This document shows, in pieces, positions 41,363-48,886 of a stretch of 48,886 nt of DNA. The position numbers and the translations under genes were made by a program. Position 1 is the first letter of the stretch. The number at the start of each line of letters is the position of its first letter. This DNA comes from an uncultured Candidatus Saccharibacteria bacterium (GTDB lineage Bacteria; Patescibacteriota; Saccharimonadia; Saccharimonadales; UBA4665). The notes below the pieces were generated by a model. That model ran no database searches and was not told the DNA's origin. It saw nothing but the letters and a program-made list of their open reading frames with translations. The stretch is taken from assembly GCA_903840315.1 (NCBI GenBank), contig CAIMFK010000007.1, positions 1 to 48,886 of the forward strand, written 5' to 3'.

Positions 41363-42103
41363 ATGAACAATCTTAAAAACATTAATGAATTCAGGCAAAT
41401 CATATCTGTTTATGAGCCTTCAATAAGCTCGAAAGAATTACTCGATAAAGTAAACCTAACTCTTCTTGTTGCACCAAGCTCTACAGGCAGAAATACGACA
41501 ATCAACGAGCTCGTAAAAAAGGATCAATTCCAGTTTATAGTTACAGATACTACCAGGGCGCCTAGGATTAATGACGGTGTTCTTGAAAGAAATGGAGTTG
41601 AGTACTTTTTCAAATCTGAAGAACAATTCCTTGAAGGTCTAAATGAGGGACTATATTTAGAAGCTGAAGTAATACATGGTCAGCAAGTTTCCGGTATTAG
41701 CATTAGAGAGCTTAGGAACGCATTCGACAATAATAAGTATGCTATAACCGACGTAGATATAGGTGGAATCGAAGCTATACTAAAATATAAGAGTGATGCT
41801 CATATAATAATGCTGTTGCCTCCTAGCTTCGATGAATGGCTAAAAAGGCTCACTGGAAGAGGAAAAATGCCACCTGAAGAGATTAAAAGAAGAATGGAGA
41901 CGGCTCTTAGGATTTTTCAAGCAGGACTGAAGAGAAGCTATTTTAACTATGTAATTAACGTAGACTACGTTGATTCAGCAGAAATAATAAATGATACTAG
42001 CGTTAATAAAAAAACCAGTCCGGTATCAAAACAACAGGCTAGAGAGCTAATAAACACCTTGATTTCTGACACTAAAAATTACTTAGAAACAAAAATAACT
42101 TAG
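41363..42103 (+). CDS. Guanylate kinase-like protein with altered P-loop
   Basis: A protein of 246 residues with a GK-like core: TDTTRAPRINDGVLERNGVEYFFKSEEQF matches the GMP-binding segment (T-T-R-x-x-R, NGVEYFF), and YAITDVDIGGIEAI fits the D-[VI]-D-x-x-G segment. The P-loop near residue 34 reads APSSTGRNTT where active enzymes have GPSGxGKST; the essential Lys is Arg. The N-terminal 30 residues and C-terminus are extra. It may be a diverged kinase or an inactive relative. It lies before the hrcA operon. I find no other gmk in the window. Confidence 0.7.
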   Translation: MNNLKNINEFRQIISVYEPSISSKELLDKVNLTLLVAPSSTGRNTTINELVKKDQFQFIVTDTTRAPRINDGVLERNGVEYFFKSEEQFLEGLNEGLYLEAEVIHGQQVSGISIRELRNAFDNNKYAITDVDIGGIEAILKYKSDAHIIMLLPPSFDEWLKRLTGRGKMPPEEIKRRMETALRIFQAGLKRSYFNYVINVDYVDSAEIINDTSVNKKTSPVSKQQARELINTLISDTKNYLETKIT

Positions 42104-42137
42104 CACTCTTGACTCACGAGTGCTAATTGTCTATATT
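42100..42137 (+). promoter_or_regulatory. CIRCE operator overlapping the heat-shock promoter
   Basis: TTAGCACTC (42100-42108), a 9-nt spacer and GAGTGCTAA (42118-42126) form a perfect CIRCE element. The -35 TTGACT (42109-42114) is the start of the CIRCE spacer, and TATATT (42132-42137) follows at 17 bp. HrcA bound here would block RNA polymerase. Confidence 0.97.
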
Positions 42138-42163
42138 TATATATGTAACCTTAAGTTATAAAT

Positions 42164-42871
42164 ATGACAGATAGACAAAATAGAATATTATCAGCAATCG
42201 TAGAACAGTATGCAGAGGTAGCATACCCTGTAGGCAGTACCTTGCTTGCTAAAATTTTCAATGTTAGCCCAGCTACTATTAGATCTGAAATGGCCGAACT
42301 TGAAAGACTAGGATTTGTATCTCAACCCCACACTAGCGCCGGAAGAATTCCAACAGATAAGGGATATAGACACTATGTGAATTCAATTGCCGTTTCTGAA
42401 AATTCAGATTTACCTATACGTGGAGCAGATAGAGCTATTAATGCAAGAGTCCATAGCGGAGGAGTTCCTGAAAGAATTATCCGTAATGCCGTAGACACAT
42501 TAGTTGAGCTCACTCACAATCTTGGTCTTGCAACGATAGGTAATCAGCTCTATATGAGTGGCCTATCTAATCTATTTGGTCAACCAGAATTCATCCAGGC
42601 CGGTCAGGTTCAGGAAGTTGCAAGATTACTAGATAACTTGGAGCCGTGGCTTCGAGAGGCTGCACCTAATGAACCTCTAAGCGTATTCATTGGCACCGAA
42701 AACCCAATCGGAAGAAGTGCAGGGTGTTCATTAATAATTAGTCGATTCGATAGCCCCTATTCAGACAATAGTTACATTGGAGTCTTAGGCCCAACAAGAC
42801 AAAGCTACAGAGATGTAATGGAATATGTAAAGAAAACAGGTGAAGCATTAGGAGGAGCGTTATATGAGTAA
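42164..42871 (+). CDS. hrcA: Heat-inducible transcription repressor HrcA, compact form
   Basis: A protein of 235 residues with the winged helix TDRQNRILSAIVEQYAEVAY, ATIRSEMAELERLGFVSQPH and SAGRIPTDKGYR, and a C-terminal GAF-like part with GLSNLFGQPEF, IGTENPI and GVLGPTRQSYRDV. Typical HrcA has about 340 residues; the missing part lies between the winged helix and the C-terminal block. It represses its own operon through the CIRCE element and is refolded by chaperones. First gene of hrcA-grpE-dnaK-dnaJ. Confidence 0.93.
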   Translation: MTDRQNRILSAIVEQYAEVAYPVGSTLLAKIFNVSPATIRSEMAELERLGFVSQPHTSAGRIPTDKGYRHYVNSIAVSENSDLPIRGADRAINARVHSGGVPERIIRNAVDTLVELTHNLGLATIGNQLYMSGLSNLFGQPEFIQAGQVQEVARLLDNLEPWLREAAPNEPLSVFIGTENPIGRSAGCSLIISRFDSPYSDNSYIGVLGPTRQSYRDVMEYVKKTGEALGGALYE

Positions 42872-43349
42872 AGAAAATTCAAAAGTAGAAAAGCCTAAGG
42901 TGGCTAAAGTTAAAGAAGATCCAAGAATTGCAGAGCTTACTTTAGCATTGCAGCGAGAAAGAGCCGATACTATCAACATTCGAAGACAGCAAGAAGAGCA
43001 AATGAAGAATGTTAGATCAGTAATCACAGGTAGTTTAGTCACAGAGTTTTTGCCGGTTATGGATAATTTCGAAAGATCATTAAAGCATGTCCCAGAAGAC
43101 TTAAGGACGAACGACTATATCAAGGGAATCGAAGGAATTGTAAAACAATTCGAAAAGGTTATCTCAGATATGGGCGTTAGTCGTATTAAGACTGTCGGCG
43201 AGGTCTTTGATCCTCAACTTCATGAAGCTGTTTCTATGGAAGATGGAGATGGTACAAAAGAAGTAGTGTCAGAGGAGCTTCAAGCAGGATATGTCTTAGG
43301 CGATCAGGTCATTAGACACGCAATGGTAAAAGTAAGAATGGAGAAATAA
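42864..43349 (+). CDS. grpE: Nucleotide exchange factor GrpE
   Basis: A protein of 161 residues with the charged coiled coil (about 22-60) and the beta-domain near the C-terminus. Marks are [27 protein letters not shown], and [14 protein letters not shown] with the family's F-D-P-x-x-H-E-A-V. GrpE releases ADP from DnaK. It overlaps the end of hrcA by 8 nt and has a GGAGGAG site, so translation is coupled. Confidence 0.95.
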   Translation: MSKENSKVEKPKVAKVKEDPRIAELTLALQRERADTINIRRQQEEQMKNVRSVITGSLVTEFLPVMDNFERSLKHVPEDLRTNDYIKGIEGIVKQFEKVISDMGVSRIKTVGEVFDPQLHEAVSMEDGDGTKEVVSEELQAGYVLGDQVIRHAMVKVRMEK

Positions 43350-43350
43350 T

Positions 43351-45258
43351 ATGTCAAAAATTATAGGAATCGACCTAGGTACAACTAACTCAGCAATGGC
43401 AGTAATGCAGGCTGGAAAAAGTGAGATTATTGCAAACTCAGAAGGTGCAAGAACTACTCCTTCAGTTGTAGCAGTAAACAAGAATAAAGAAAGACTAGTT
43501 GGTCAGGTAGCCAGAAGACAGCAAGTTACTAACTCGGCTAACACTATTTATGAGGTTAAACGATTAATTGGACGTAGATTTGAAGATAAAGAAGTCCAAA
43601 GAGATCTAAAACTCATGGGATACGAAATGGTTAAGAGTGGTCAAAGCGTTAAGGCTAAGATGGGTGATAAAGAATATAGCCCTGAAGAGATTAGTGCAAT
43701 GATTCTATCTAAGCTTAAAGCTGATGCCGAAGCATTCTTGGGCGACAAAGTCACTGAAGCTGTAATTGCAGTCCCTGCATACTTTGATGATTCACAGAGG
43801 CAGGCTACTAAAGACGCCGGTAAAATTGCTGGTCTTGAAGTAAAAAGAATAATTAACGAACCAACAGCCGCAGCATTAGCTTACGGATTAGATAAGGCTG
43901 GCAAAAAAGACGAAAAGATTGCAGTTTATGACCTGGGTGGTGGTACATTCGACGTATCAATCCTAGAACTAGGTGATGGTGTATTTGAAGTAAAATCTAC
44001 AAATGGTGATACTCACCTTGGTGGAGCTGACTTTGACCGGGTGATTCTTAACTATCTTGCCGATGAATTTAAAAAAGAACATGGTGTAGATATTTCTGAA
44101 GATAAAGCTGCAATGCAGAGACTACGTGACGAAGCTGAAAAAGCTAAGATTGAGTTGTCTACAACCAATGAGGTAGATATCAACCTGCCATTTCTTACCG
44201 CTGACGCAGATGGTCCTAAACACTTTGAGCACAAACTAACCAGGGCTAAGCTTGAGCAGCTAGTCTCTGACTTAATAGACAAGACCGCTGAACCATGTGA
44301 AAAAGCATTAAAAGATGCTGGACTTAAGGCAAGCGATATTGAAGCAGTAGTTCTTGTGGGTGGAATGACACGAATGCCAGCCGTTCAGGAGAAAGTTAAA
44401 AAGATCTTCGGCAAAGAAGCTATGAAGGGTGTTAACCCAGATGAGGTCGTAGCAATTGGTGCTGCAATTCAGGCTGGAGTATTGCAGGGTGACGTAAAGG
44501 ATGTTCTATTGCTAGACGTAACACCACTTTCATTAGGAATTGAAACTATGGGCAGTGTTATGACTAAACTTATTGAGCGAAATACTACTATTCCGTCATC
44601 TAAGAGTGAAGTATTCTCAACTGCAGCAGATAATCAATCTCAAGTTGAGGTTCATGTCCTGCAAGGTGAGAGAGGAATGGCTGCCGATAACAAATCTCTA
44701 GGTAGGTTTGTGCTGGATGGAATTCCATCAGCCCCAAGAGGAGTTCCTCAAATCGAAGTAACATTCAATATTGATGCCAATGGAATTTTAAACGTTACAG
44801 CTAAAGATAAGGGTACTGGCAAAGAGCAGAGTATTACAATCCAGGGTAGCGGTAACCTAGATAAGACTGAAGTTGAGAAGATGGCTAAAGAAGCTGAAGC
44901 CCATGCAGAAGAAGACAAGAAAAAGCGAGAAGCAATTGAAAACAAGAATTTATTAGATAATGGAATTTACTCGGCTGAAAAAATGAAGTCAGATAATGCT
45001 GATAAGTTTTCTGATGAAGATAAAAAGACAATTGACGAAGCTATTGAAGAGGCTAAAAAAGTCTCTGAAGATTCAGATGCAACAGATGATAAGATCAAAG
45101 AAGCATTGAAAGCGCTAAACGATAAAATTATGCCAATTGGTGCTAAGATGTATGAACAGTCAAGCGACGAATCTAAAAAAGAGGATGAAAAAGATTCTAA
45201 GGAAGATGCAGTAGAAGGCGAAGTTGTAGACGAAAAAGACGATAAAAAAGATAAATAA
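43351..45258 (+). CDS. dnaK: Chaperone DnaK (Hsp70)
   Basis: A protein of 635 residues with the ATPase opening [14 protein letters not shown], the [14 protein letters not shown] and [18 protein letters not shown] motifs, [12 protein letters not shown], the interdomain linker [14 protein letters not shown], the substrate domain, a helical lid, and an acidic, Lys-rich C-terminus. Length fits the family. It binds exposed peptides in the cytoplasm and acts with DnaJ and GrpE, encoded on either side. A GGAG site lies in the end of grpE. Confidence 0.98.
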   Translation: MSKIIGIDLGTTNSAMAVMQAGKSEIIANSEGARTTPSVVAVNKNKERLVGQVARRQQVTNSANTIYEVKRLIGRRFEDKEVQRDLKLMGYEMVKSGQSVKAKMGDKEYSPEEISAMILSKLKADAEAFLGDKVTEAVIAVPAYFDDSQRQATKDAGKIAGLEVKRIINEPTAAALAYGLDKAGKKDEKIAVYDLGGGTFDVSILELGDGVFEVKSTNGDTHLGGADFDRVILNYLADEFKKEHGVDISEDKAAMQRLRDEAEKAKIELSTTNEVDINLPFLTADADGPKHFEHKLTRAKLEQLVSDLIDKTAEPCEKALKDAGLKASDIEAVVLVGGMTRMPAVQEKVKKIFGKEAMKGVNPDEVVAIGAAIQAGVLQGDVKDVLLLDVTPLSLGIETMGSVMTKLIERNTTIPSSKSEVFSTAADNQSQVEVHVLQGERGMAADNKSLGRFVLDGIPSAPRGVPQIEVTFNIDANGILNVTAKDKGTGKEQSITIQGSGNLDKTEVEKMAKEAEAHAEEDKKKREAIENKNLLDNGIYSAEKMKSDNADKFSDEDKKTIDEAIEEAKKVSEDSDATDDKIKEALKALNDKIMPIGAKMYEQSSDESKKEDEKDSKEDAVEGEVVDEKDDKKDK

Positions 45259-45277
45259 TAGTTTCTAAAGAGGAAAA

Positions 45278-46360
45278 ATGGCAAAGCGCGATTATTATGA
45301 AGTTTTAGGTGTTAGCAAGAATGCTAGTGCCGATGAAATCAAAAAAGGTTTTCGTCGCTTAGCTATTGAGCATCACCCAGATAGAGGCGGTGATGAAGAA
45401 AAGTTCAAAGAGCTAAACGAAGCGTACGAAGTCTTAAAAGATGATTCCAAGAGACAAAGATATGATCAGTTTGGCCATGCTGGAGTAGGCTCTAGCGCTG
45501 CTAGTGATGGTGGCAATCCATTTGCCGGATTTGGTGGTGGTCAAACTGGAAACTTTGATTTTGGTGATCTCGGGCTTGGTGACATATTTGAAAGTTTTTT
45601 TGGTGGAGGTGGCGGTGGTCGTCAACAACATCGAGGCAGACCCAGAGGCAATGATCTAGAAACCACAGTTGAAATTGACTTTAAGGATGCAATATTTGGT
45701 ACGGAAACAGAACTTAATTTAAATATTGAAGACACCTGTAATCACTGTAAAGGAAACCGTACTGAGCCTGGGTTTGAACTTAAGAAGTGCGATAATTGTG
45801 ACGGTAGTGGCCAGGTTATGACCGCTACTAGGACTATATTTGGCAATATTCAACAGGCTACAATTTGTAATAAATGTGATGGTATTGGAAAAATTCCTGA
45901 GAAAAATTGTTCGGTCTGTAGAGGTAAGGGCACCATAAGATCATCTCAAAATATTAAACTCAAAATTCCTGCAGGAATTGACGATGGCGCTACTATAAGA
46001 CTAAGAGAACACGGTGAATCCGTCTTTAATGGTGATAAAGGTGATCTCTATGTCCACATTAGAGTAAAATCGGATAAAAAATTCACCCGTGAAGGAAGCT
46101 TGGTGCTTAGCAAAGAACATATTTCTATGGCGGATGCAGCTCTAGGAACAACTATTGAAGTTCAAACAGTTGATGGTCCAGTTCGAATGAAAGTACCAGC
46201 CGGCACTCAAAGCGGAACTGATTTCAAGCTTTCTAATCACGGTGTGCCTAGTATGAATGGTCATTCTAGAGGATCTCATATCGTAACTATAATTGTTGAT
46301 ACACCAACTAAGCTAAACCGCAGACAAAAATCTATTCTAGAAGATTTTAAAAATAGCTAA
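45278..46360 (+). CDS. dnaJ: Chaperone DnaJ (Hsp40)
   Basis: A protein of 360 residues. The J-domain has HPD in EHHPDRGGDEE at about residue 34; a Gly/Phe-rich linker (GGGNPFAGFGGG type) follows. The zinc domain has four CxxCxGxG-like repeats: CNHCKGNR, CDNCDGSG, CNKCDGIG and CSVCRGKG; the first is slightly degenerate. The C-terminal substrate-binding part holds IPAGIDDGATIRL and VPAGTQSGTDFKL. It delivers substrates and stimulates DnaK. A GAGG site lies in the 19-nt gap after dnaK. Confidence 0.97.
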   Translation: MAKRDYYEVLGVSKNASADEIKKGFRRLAIEHHPDRGGDEEKFKELNEAYEVLKDDSKRQRYDQFGHAGVGSSAASDGGNPFAGFGGGQTGNFDFGDLGLGDIFESFFGGGGGGRQQHRGRPRGNDLETTVEIDFKDAIFGTETELNLNIEDTCNHCKGNRTEPGFELKKCDNCDGSGQVMTATRTIFGNIQQATICNKCDGIGKIPEKNCSVCRGKGTIRSSQNIKLKIPAGIDDGATIRLREHGESVFNGDKGDLYVHIRVKSDKKFTREGSLVLSKEHISMADAALGTTIEVQTVDGPVRMKVPAGTQSGTDFKLSNHGVPSMNGHSRGSHIVTIIVDTPTKLNRRQKSILEDFKNS

Positions 46361-46425
46361 ATTTATAATCTTAAGTATTATTTGTTAATATTAATAGTAA
46401 GTTAAATAAAAGCTATATATTTAAT

Positions 46426-46551
46426 ATGAAAATGCTAAAAAAATTAAAAAGTGATGAAAAGGGATTAATACCCCTGTTAATTATGCTTTTTGCAATAATT
46501 ATTGGCCTTATTTTTGTAGCTTATATGAGAGTATTAAAAGCCCATCATTAG
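46426..46551 (+). CDS. Small single-pass membrane peptide, 41 residues
   Basis: MKMLKKLKSDEKGLIPLLIM starts a 41-residue frame with a basic, charged N-terminus and one hydrophobic helix (about 14-34), ending in RVLKAHH. The start resembles the SDEKGL[IV]P segment of type IV pilin-like or small Patescibacteria membrane proteins. A TATATA at 46414-46419 would start the transcript at the ATG. It fills the space after dnaJ. Function unknown. Confidence 0.5.
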   Translation: MKMLKKLKSDEKGLIPLLIMLFAIIIGLIFVAYMRVLKAHH

Positions 46552-46588
46552 ACTTGAAAAAACATAAGTAAAATGATATAATATGCCA

Positions 46589-47011
46589 ATGAATTTAGAT
46601 AATTCAAAAACAGTAATTGGCTCAACAGAATACATAGACCTAAAAAGTCATAATGTATTAAATGTGCCTGCCAAAATAGACACAGGTGCAGATGTATCTG
46701 CTATTTGGGCTAGCGACATAAGAGTTGAGGGCGATTATGTTGTATTTAAACTATTTGGTCAGAAAAGTAGTCTTTTTACGGGTGAAGATATTCGTTCAAG
46801 TGGCTATAAGAAATCTATAGTAACAAATACTTCAGGTAAGCCTGAAAAAAGATTTAAGGTTAGATTGACAATTAGAGTAAAGGGAAGAACTATTCGTGCC
46901 TGGTTTACATTAGCTGATAGATCCGATATGGTATTTCCAGTATTAATTGGCCGACGTACACTGCATAACAAGTTTATTGTAGATGTGAGCAAGAAGTCAG
47001 TCGACATATAA
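46589..47011 (+). CDS. Retropepsin-like protein (RimB/COG4067, ATP-dependent zinc protease family)
   Basis: From ATG 46589 the protein has 140 residues; -10 TATAAT (46577-46582) with TTGAAA (46554-46559, 17-bp spacer) places the transcript start on this ATG. The aspartyl-protease-like motif AKIDTGADVSAI is at about residue 29-40, and FPVLIGRRTLHNKFIVDV matches the family end. Proteins of this family commonly neighbour RimK genes and are named RimB in that context. The gene is 36 nt upstream of the RimK-like gene. Confidence 0.85.
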   Translation: MNLDNSKTVIGSTEYIDLKSHNVLNVPAKIDTGADVSAIWASDIRVEGDYVVFKLFGQKSSLFTGEDIRSSGYKKSIVTNTSGKPEKRFKVRLTIRVKGRTIRAWFTLADRSDMVFPVLIGRRTLHNKFIVDVSKKSVDI

Positions 47012-47047
47012 ATTGACATTAAATTAAATTCGTAGGAGTCTTATTAC

Positions 47048-47950
47048 ATGAACATCATAATTCTTTCCAAAGGACCAGGTAACTACTCTACAAAGAGACT
47101 AAAAGAAGAGGCTATAAAAAAAGGCCACAATGTACGTATAGTAAATTATGCCGAATGCTACGTAATGGTTGAGCAAAACAAGCCTGTCGTAAGATATAGA
47201 GGTGAGGAGATCACTGATGTGGATGCAATAATTCCTAGAATTGCAGCAGGGCTTACTAAATATGGTAGTGCGGTTTCAAGACAATTTGAAATGCAGGGAA
47301 TTTTTACTACAGCCCCTTCAATAGCTATTTCAAGAAGTCGAGATAAATTGCGAGCAACACAAATTATGGCCCGAGCTGGTGTGGGTATTCCTAAGACAGC
47401 CTTTGCTCGTGAAACTGCCGAAATAAACGACCTTATTGAACAAATTGGTGGAGCCCCTTTAATTATAAAAGTAGCTCGTGGTACGCACGGAAATGGTGTA
47501 GTGCTTGCAGAAACAAGAAAAGCTGCTCAGGCTGTAATGCAAGCATTCTATGTTGAAGGTGTTAACTTTTTAGTTCAGGAATTTATTGCTGAGAGTGCAG
47601 GTACAGATATTAGAGCATTTGTTGTTGGCGGTAAGGTGGTAGCTAGCATGAAAAGACAAAGTCTTGACGATGACTTTAGATCAAATCTCCACCAAGGTGG
47701 TGAGGGTGTACCTATCAAGCTTACTGACCAAGAAAAGAAAACTGCTCAAAAAGCAGCAAAAGCTATGGGACTACCAATATGTGGTGTCGATATAATGCGT
47801 TCAAACAAAGGCCCACTAGTACTAGAAGTAAATGCTAGTCCTGGATTCGGTATTGAAAAAGTTACCAATCACAACGTAGCCGAAAAGATTATTGAGTACG
47901 TAGAGCAGAACGCTAAGGGCAGAAGAAGAAAAGATAAGGTTGGCGCTTAA
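47048..47950 (+). CDS. rimK: RimK-like ATP-grasp ligase
   Basis: A protein of 300 residues of the ATP-grasp fold. Marks are IIPRIAAGLTKYGSAVSRQFE, SRDKLRATQIMARAGVGIPKT, PLIIKVARGTHGNGVVLAE, VQEFIAESAGTDIRAFVVGG, and GVDIMRSNKGPLVLEVNASPG with the metal-binding Glu and Asn. RimK adds glutamates to ribosomal protein S6 or makes poly-glutamate. An AGGAG site lies before the ATG. Adjacent retropepsin-like and membrane protein genes may form a module with it. Confidence 0.93.
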   Translation: MNIIILSKGPGNYSTKRLKEEAIKKGHNVRIVNYAECYVMVEQNKPVVRYRGEEITDVDAIIPRIAAGLTKYGSAVSRQFEMQGIFTTAPSIAISRSRDKLRATQIMARAGVGIPKTAFARETAEINDLIEQIGGAPLIIKVARGTHGNGVVLAETRKAAQAVMQAFYVEGVNFLVQEFIAESAGTDIRAFVVGGKVVASMKRQSLDDDFRSNLHQGGEGVPIKLTDQEKKTAQKAAKAMGLPICGVDIMRSNKGPLVLEVNASPGFGIEKVTNHNVAEKIIEYVEQNAKGRRRKDKVGA

Positions 47951-47953
47951 TTC

Positions 47954-47977
47954 TATAATAACGCTCATGTTATTATA
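47954..47977. repeat. Perfect inverted repeat over the -10 box of the gene at 47983
   Basis: TATAATAAC (47954-47962) and GTTATTATA (47969-47977) flank a 6-nt loop. The right arm contains the -10 TATTAT (47971-47976). It could be an operator for the downstream gene or the 3' end hairpin of rimK; no T-run follows. Confidence 0.55.
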
Positions 47978-47982
47978 GGTTA

Positions 47983-48474
47983 ATGTCAGCTCTCGTTTTA
48001 TTCATCATAGCCCTAGCAGTTCCTCTGCTAATACTATTCGTCTTCAAGGTTGATGCAGCGCTTATTTATTTAACGCTGTGCATGGGATACGTACTTGTGC
48101 AGTTCATAGGATCTGACGCCATATCTCTAGTTACTGCATTTTATCCCAATGCTAACCAGGTAGGAGAGTCTACTTTAAAGATATTCCTTCTACTTCTACC
48201 AGCAGTCTTAACGGTAATATTTATGTTCCATAGTGTTAGTGGTGCTAAAAGAGTCGTCAATATATTACCCTCAATTGCCGTTGGACTGCTTCTTATTTTG
48301 CTAATACAGCCTCAATTACCAGAGAATATTAGCCAGACATTAGTAAGCTCGAGTTTGTGGAATGAATACCAGAAATTCCAAACTCTAATAGTTGGTGGAG
48401 GCTCACTATTATGCCTTTTTATGGTTTGGGCTAATAGAAAACCAAAGCACGCACATAGTAAGTCGAAGCATTAA
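47983..48474 (+). CDS. Integral membrane protein of unknown function
   Basis: A protein of 163 residues with five hydrophobic segments (about 2-20, 23-41, 63-80, 88-106, 133-148) and a basic, His-rich C-terminus (NRKPKHAHSKSKH). No catalytic motif. The transcript start predicted from TATTAT falls on the ATG, so it may be expressed apart from rimK and leaderless. No family recognised. Confidence 0.7.
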   Translation: MSALVLFIIALAVPLLILFVFKVDAALIYLTLCMGYVLVQFIGSDAISLVTAFYPNANQVGESTLKIFLLLLPAVLTVIFMFHSVSGAKRVVNILPSIAVGLLLILLIQPQLPENISQTLVSSSLWNEYQKFQTLIVGGGSLLCLFMVWANRKPKHAHSKSKH

Positions 48475-48488
48475 AAACTTAAAAAACA

Positions 48489-48516
48489 TTGACATCTATC
48501 TGTTAATAACGATAAT
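48489..48516 (+). promoter_or_regulatory. Promoter of the tRNA-Lys pair
   Basis: TTGACA (48489-48494) and GATAAT (48511-48516) have a 16-bp spacer; a TAATAT box at 48513-48518 would give 18 bp. The start lies about 45 nt before the first tRNA. Confidence 0.65.
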
Positions 48517-48567
48517 ATAAGTAGTTCAAAGGATAATTTTTTATTTCGTTGAAGCTTATAAATGAAT

Positions 48568-48644
48568 GGGCCCATAGCTCAGCCGGTTAGAGCACCTGCC
48601 TTTTAAGCAGGGTGTCCTGGGTTCAAGTCCCAGTGGGCCCTCCA
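48568..48644 (+). tRNA. tRNA-Lys (UUU)
   Basis: Acceptor GGGCCCA with TGGGCCC, D arm GCTC-AGCCGGTTA-GAGC, anticodon stem-loop CCTGC-CTTTTAA-GCAGG (anticodon TTT), T arm CTGGG-TTCAAGT-CCCAG, and encoded CCA. Confidence 0.95.
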
Positions 48645-48678
48645 TAAATTTATATACCAGAATAAAAATTCCCATAAC

Positions 48679-48755
48679 GGGCCATTAGCTCAGCTGGTTA
48701 GAGCACCTGCCTCTTAAGCAGGGTGTCCTGGGTTCAAGTCCCAGATGGCCCTCCA
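48679..48755 (+). tRNA. tRNA-Lys (CUU)
   Basis: Acceptor GGGCCAT with ATGGCCC, anticodon stem-loop CCTGC-CTCTTAA-GCAGG (anticodon CTT), T arm identical to its neighbour, and encoded CCA. The two Lys tRNAs differ at only a few positions, so they arose by duplication. The remaining 131 nt of the window hold no gene that I can see. Confidence 0.95.
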
Positions 48756-48886
48756 ATTACGATTAAAAGATAATCATTAGAGCTTAAATCTAAGTTGTTG
48801 TAAATATACCCCGTTTTATATCTTTTGAGAAGTTCTATTCCCGCTTAGAGTTAGATATAAATCACGCTCTTTTAATTTAATTTGTA

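Noticed and set aside
1-48886. Recoded UGA (glycine) as in some CPR lineages
   Set aside because: TGA ends several convincing genes (hsdM, hsdS, ParB-methyltransferase, GIY-YIG) at the expected positions, and no conserved gene needs read-through.
1-48886. CRISPR array
   Set aside because: No regularly spaced repeats with unique spacers were found; the only tandem repeats are the 12-bp units in hsdS, the tRNA-linked copies and the Lys tRNA pair.

Overview
The window looks like chromosomal DNA of a Patescibacteria/CPR bacterium, most likely a Candidatus Saccharibacteria (TM7) relative. The DNA is AT-rich, genes are tightly packed, and the housekeeping set is divergent: a Mur ligase, MurJ, a FtsB/DivIC-like protein, TatA/TatC, FtsH, LepA, a short HrcA and a GMK-like protein with an altered P-loop. 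TGA acts as a normal stop (hsdM, the terminases, the 49-residue ORF), so the UGA-Gly code of Absconditabacteria/Gracilibacteria does not apply. The lineage call is inference; no rRNA is present.

Region by region. (1) 1-8.2 kb: a proline-rich membrane protein fragment, a Mur ligase, an ABC-2 exporter pair, a Dus enzyme, small membrane proteins, a FtsB-like protein, and tRNAs with CAU anticodons including tRNA-fMet. (2) 8.17-24.0 kb: an accessory region starting at the 3' end of tRNA-fMet. A 137-bp direct repeat that includes the tRNA end brackets a Fic gene. After it come a trypsin-like protease, a serine recombinase, a complete type I restriction-modification operon with 12-bp repeats in hsdS, and a minus-strand phage packaging module (terminase small and large subunits, ParB-methyltransferase fusion, GIY-YIG nuclease, small genes) that holds a strongly structured candidate RNA. 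A divergent LexA/CI-like repressor and a zinc-ribbon protein close the region. No portal, capsid or tail gene is in it, so it resembles a phage satellite or remnant. (3) 24.0-30.8 kb: a self-contained gene for a 32-residue peptide, tRNA-Met, tilS, ftsH, a VirD4/TraG-like ATPase, tatA and tatC. (4) 30.9-37.4 kb: surface and secretion genes: three minus-strand tail-fibre-like proteins without signal peptides, a WxL-like plus-strand operon (two paralogous secreted proteins around a membrane-anchored DUF916-like protein), and a 60-residue Tat-signal protein. (5) 37.5-48.9 kb: murJ, lepA, bcp, gmk-like, a CIRCE-controlled hrcA-grpE-dnaK-dnaJ operon, a retropepsin-like protein next to RimK, and two tRNA-Lys genes.

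Expression signals. Many first genes of operons have a -10 box whose expected start site falls at or within 4 nt of the start codon, which suggests leaderless mRNAs. Internal operon genes and a few stand-alone genes use clear Shine-Dalgarno sequences. This pattern was used to correct several start codons (ftsH, lepA, the LexA-like repressor, the secreted protein at 34972, the retropepsin-like gene).
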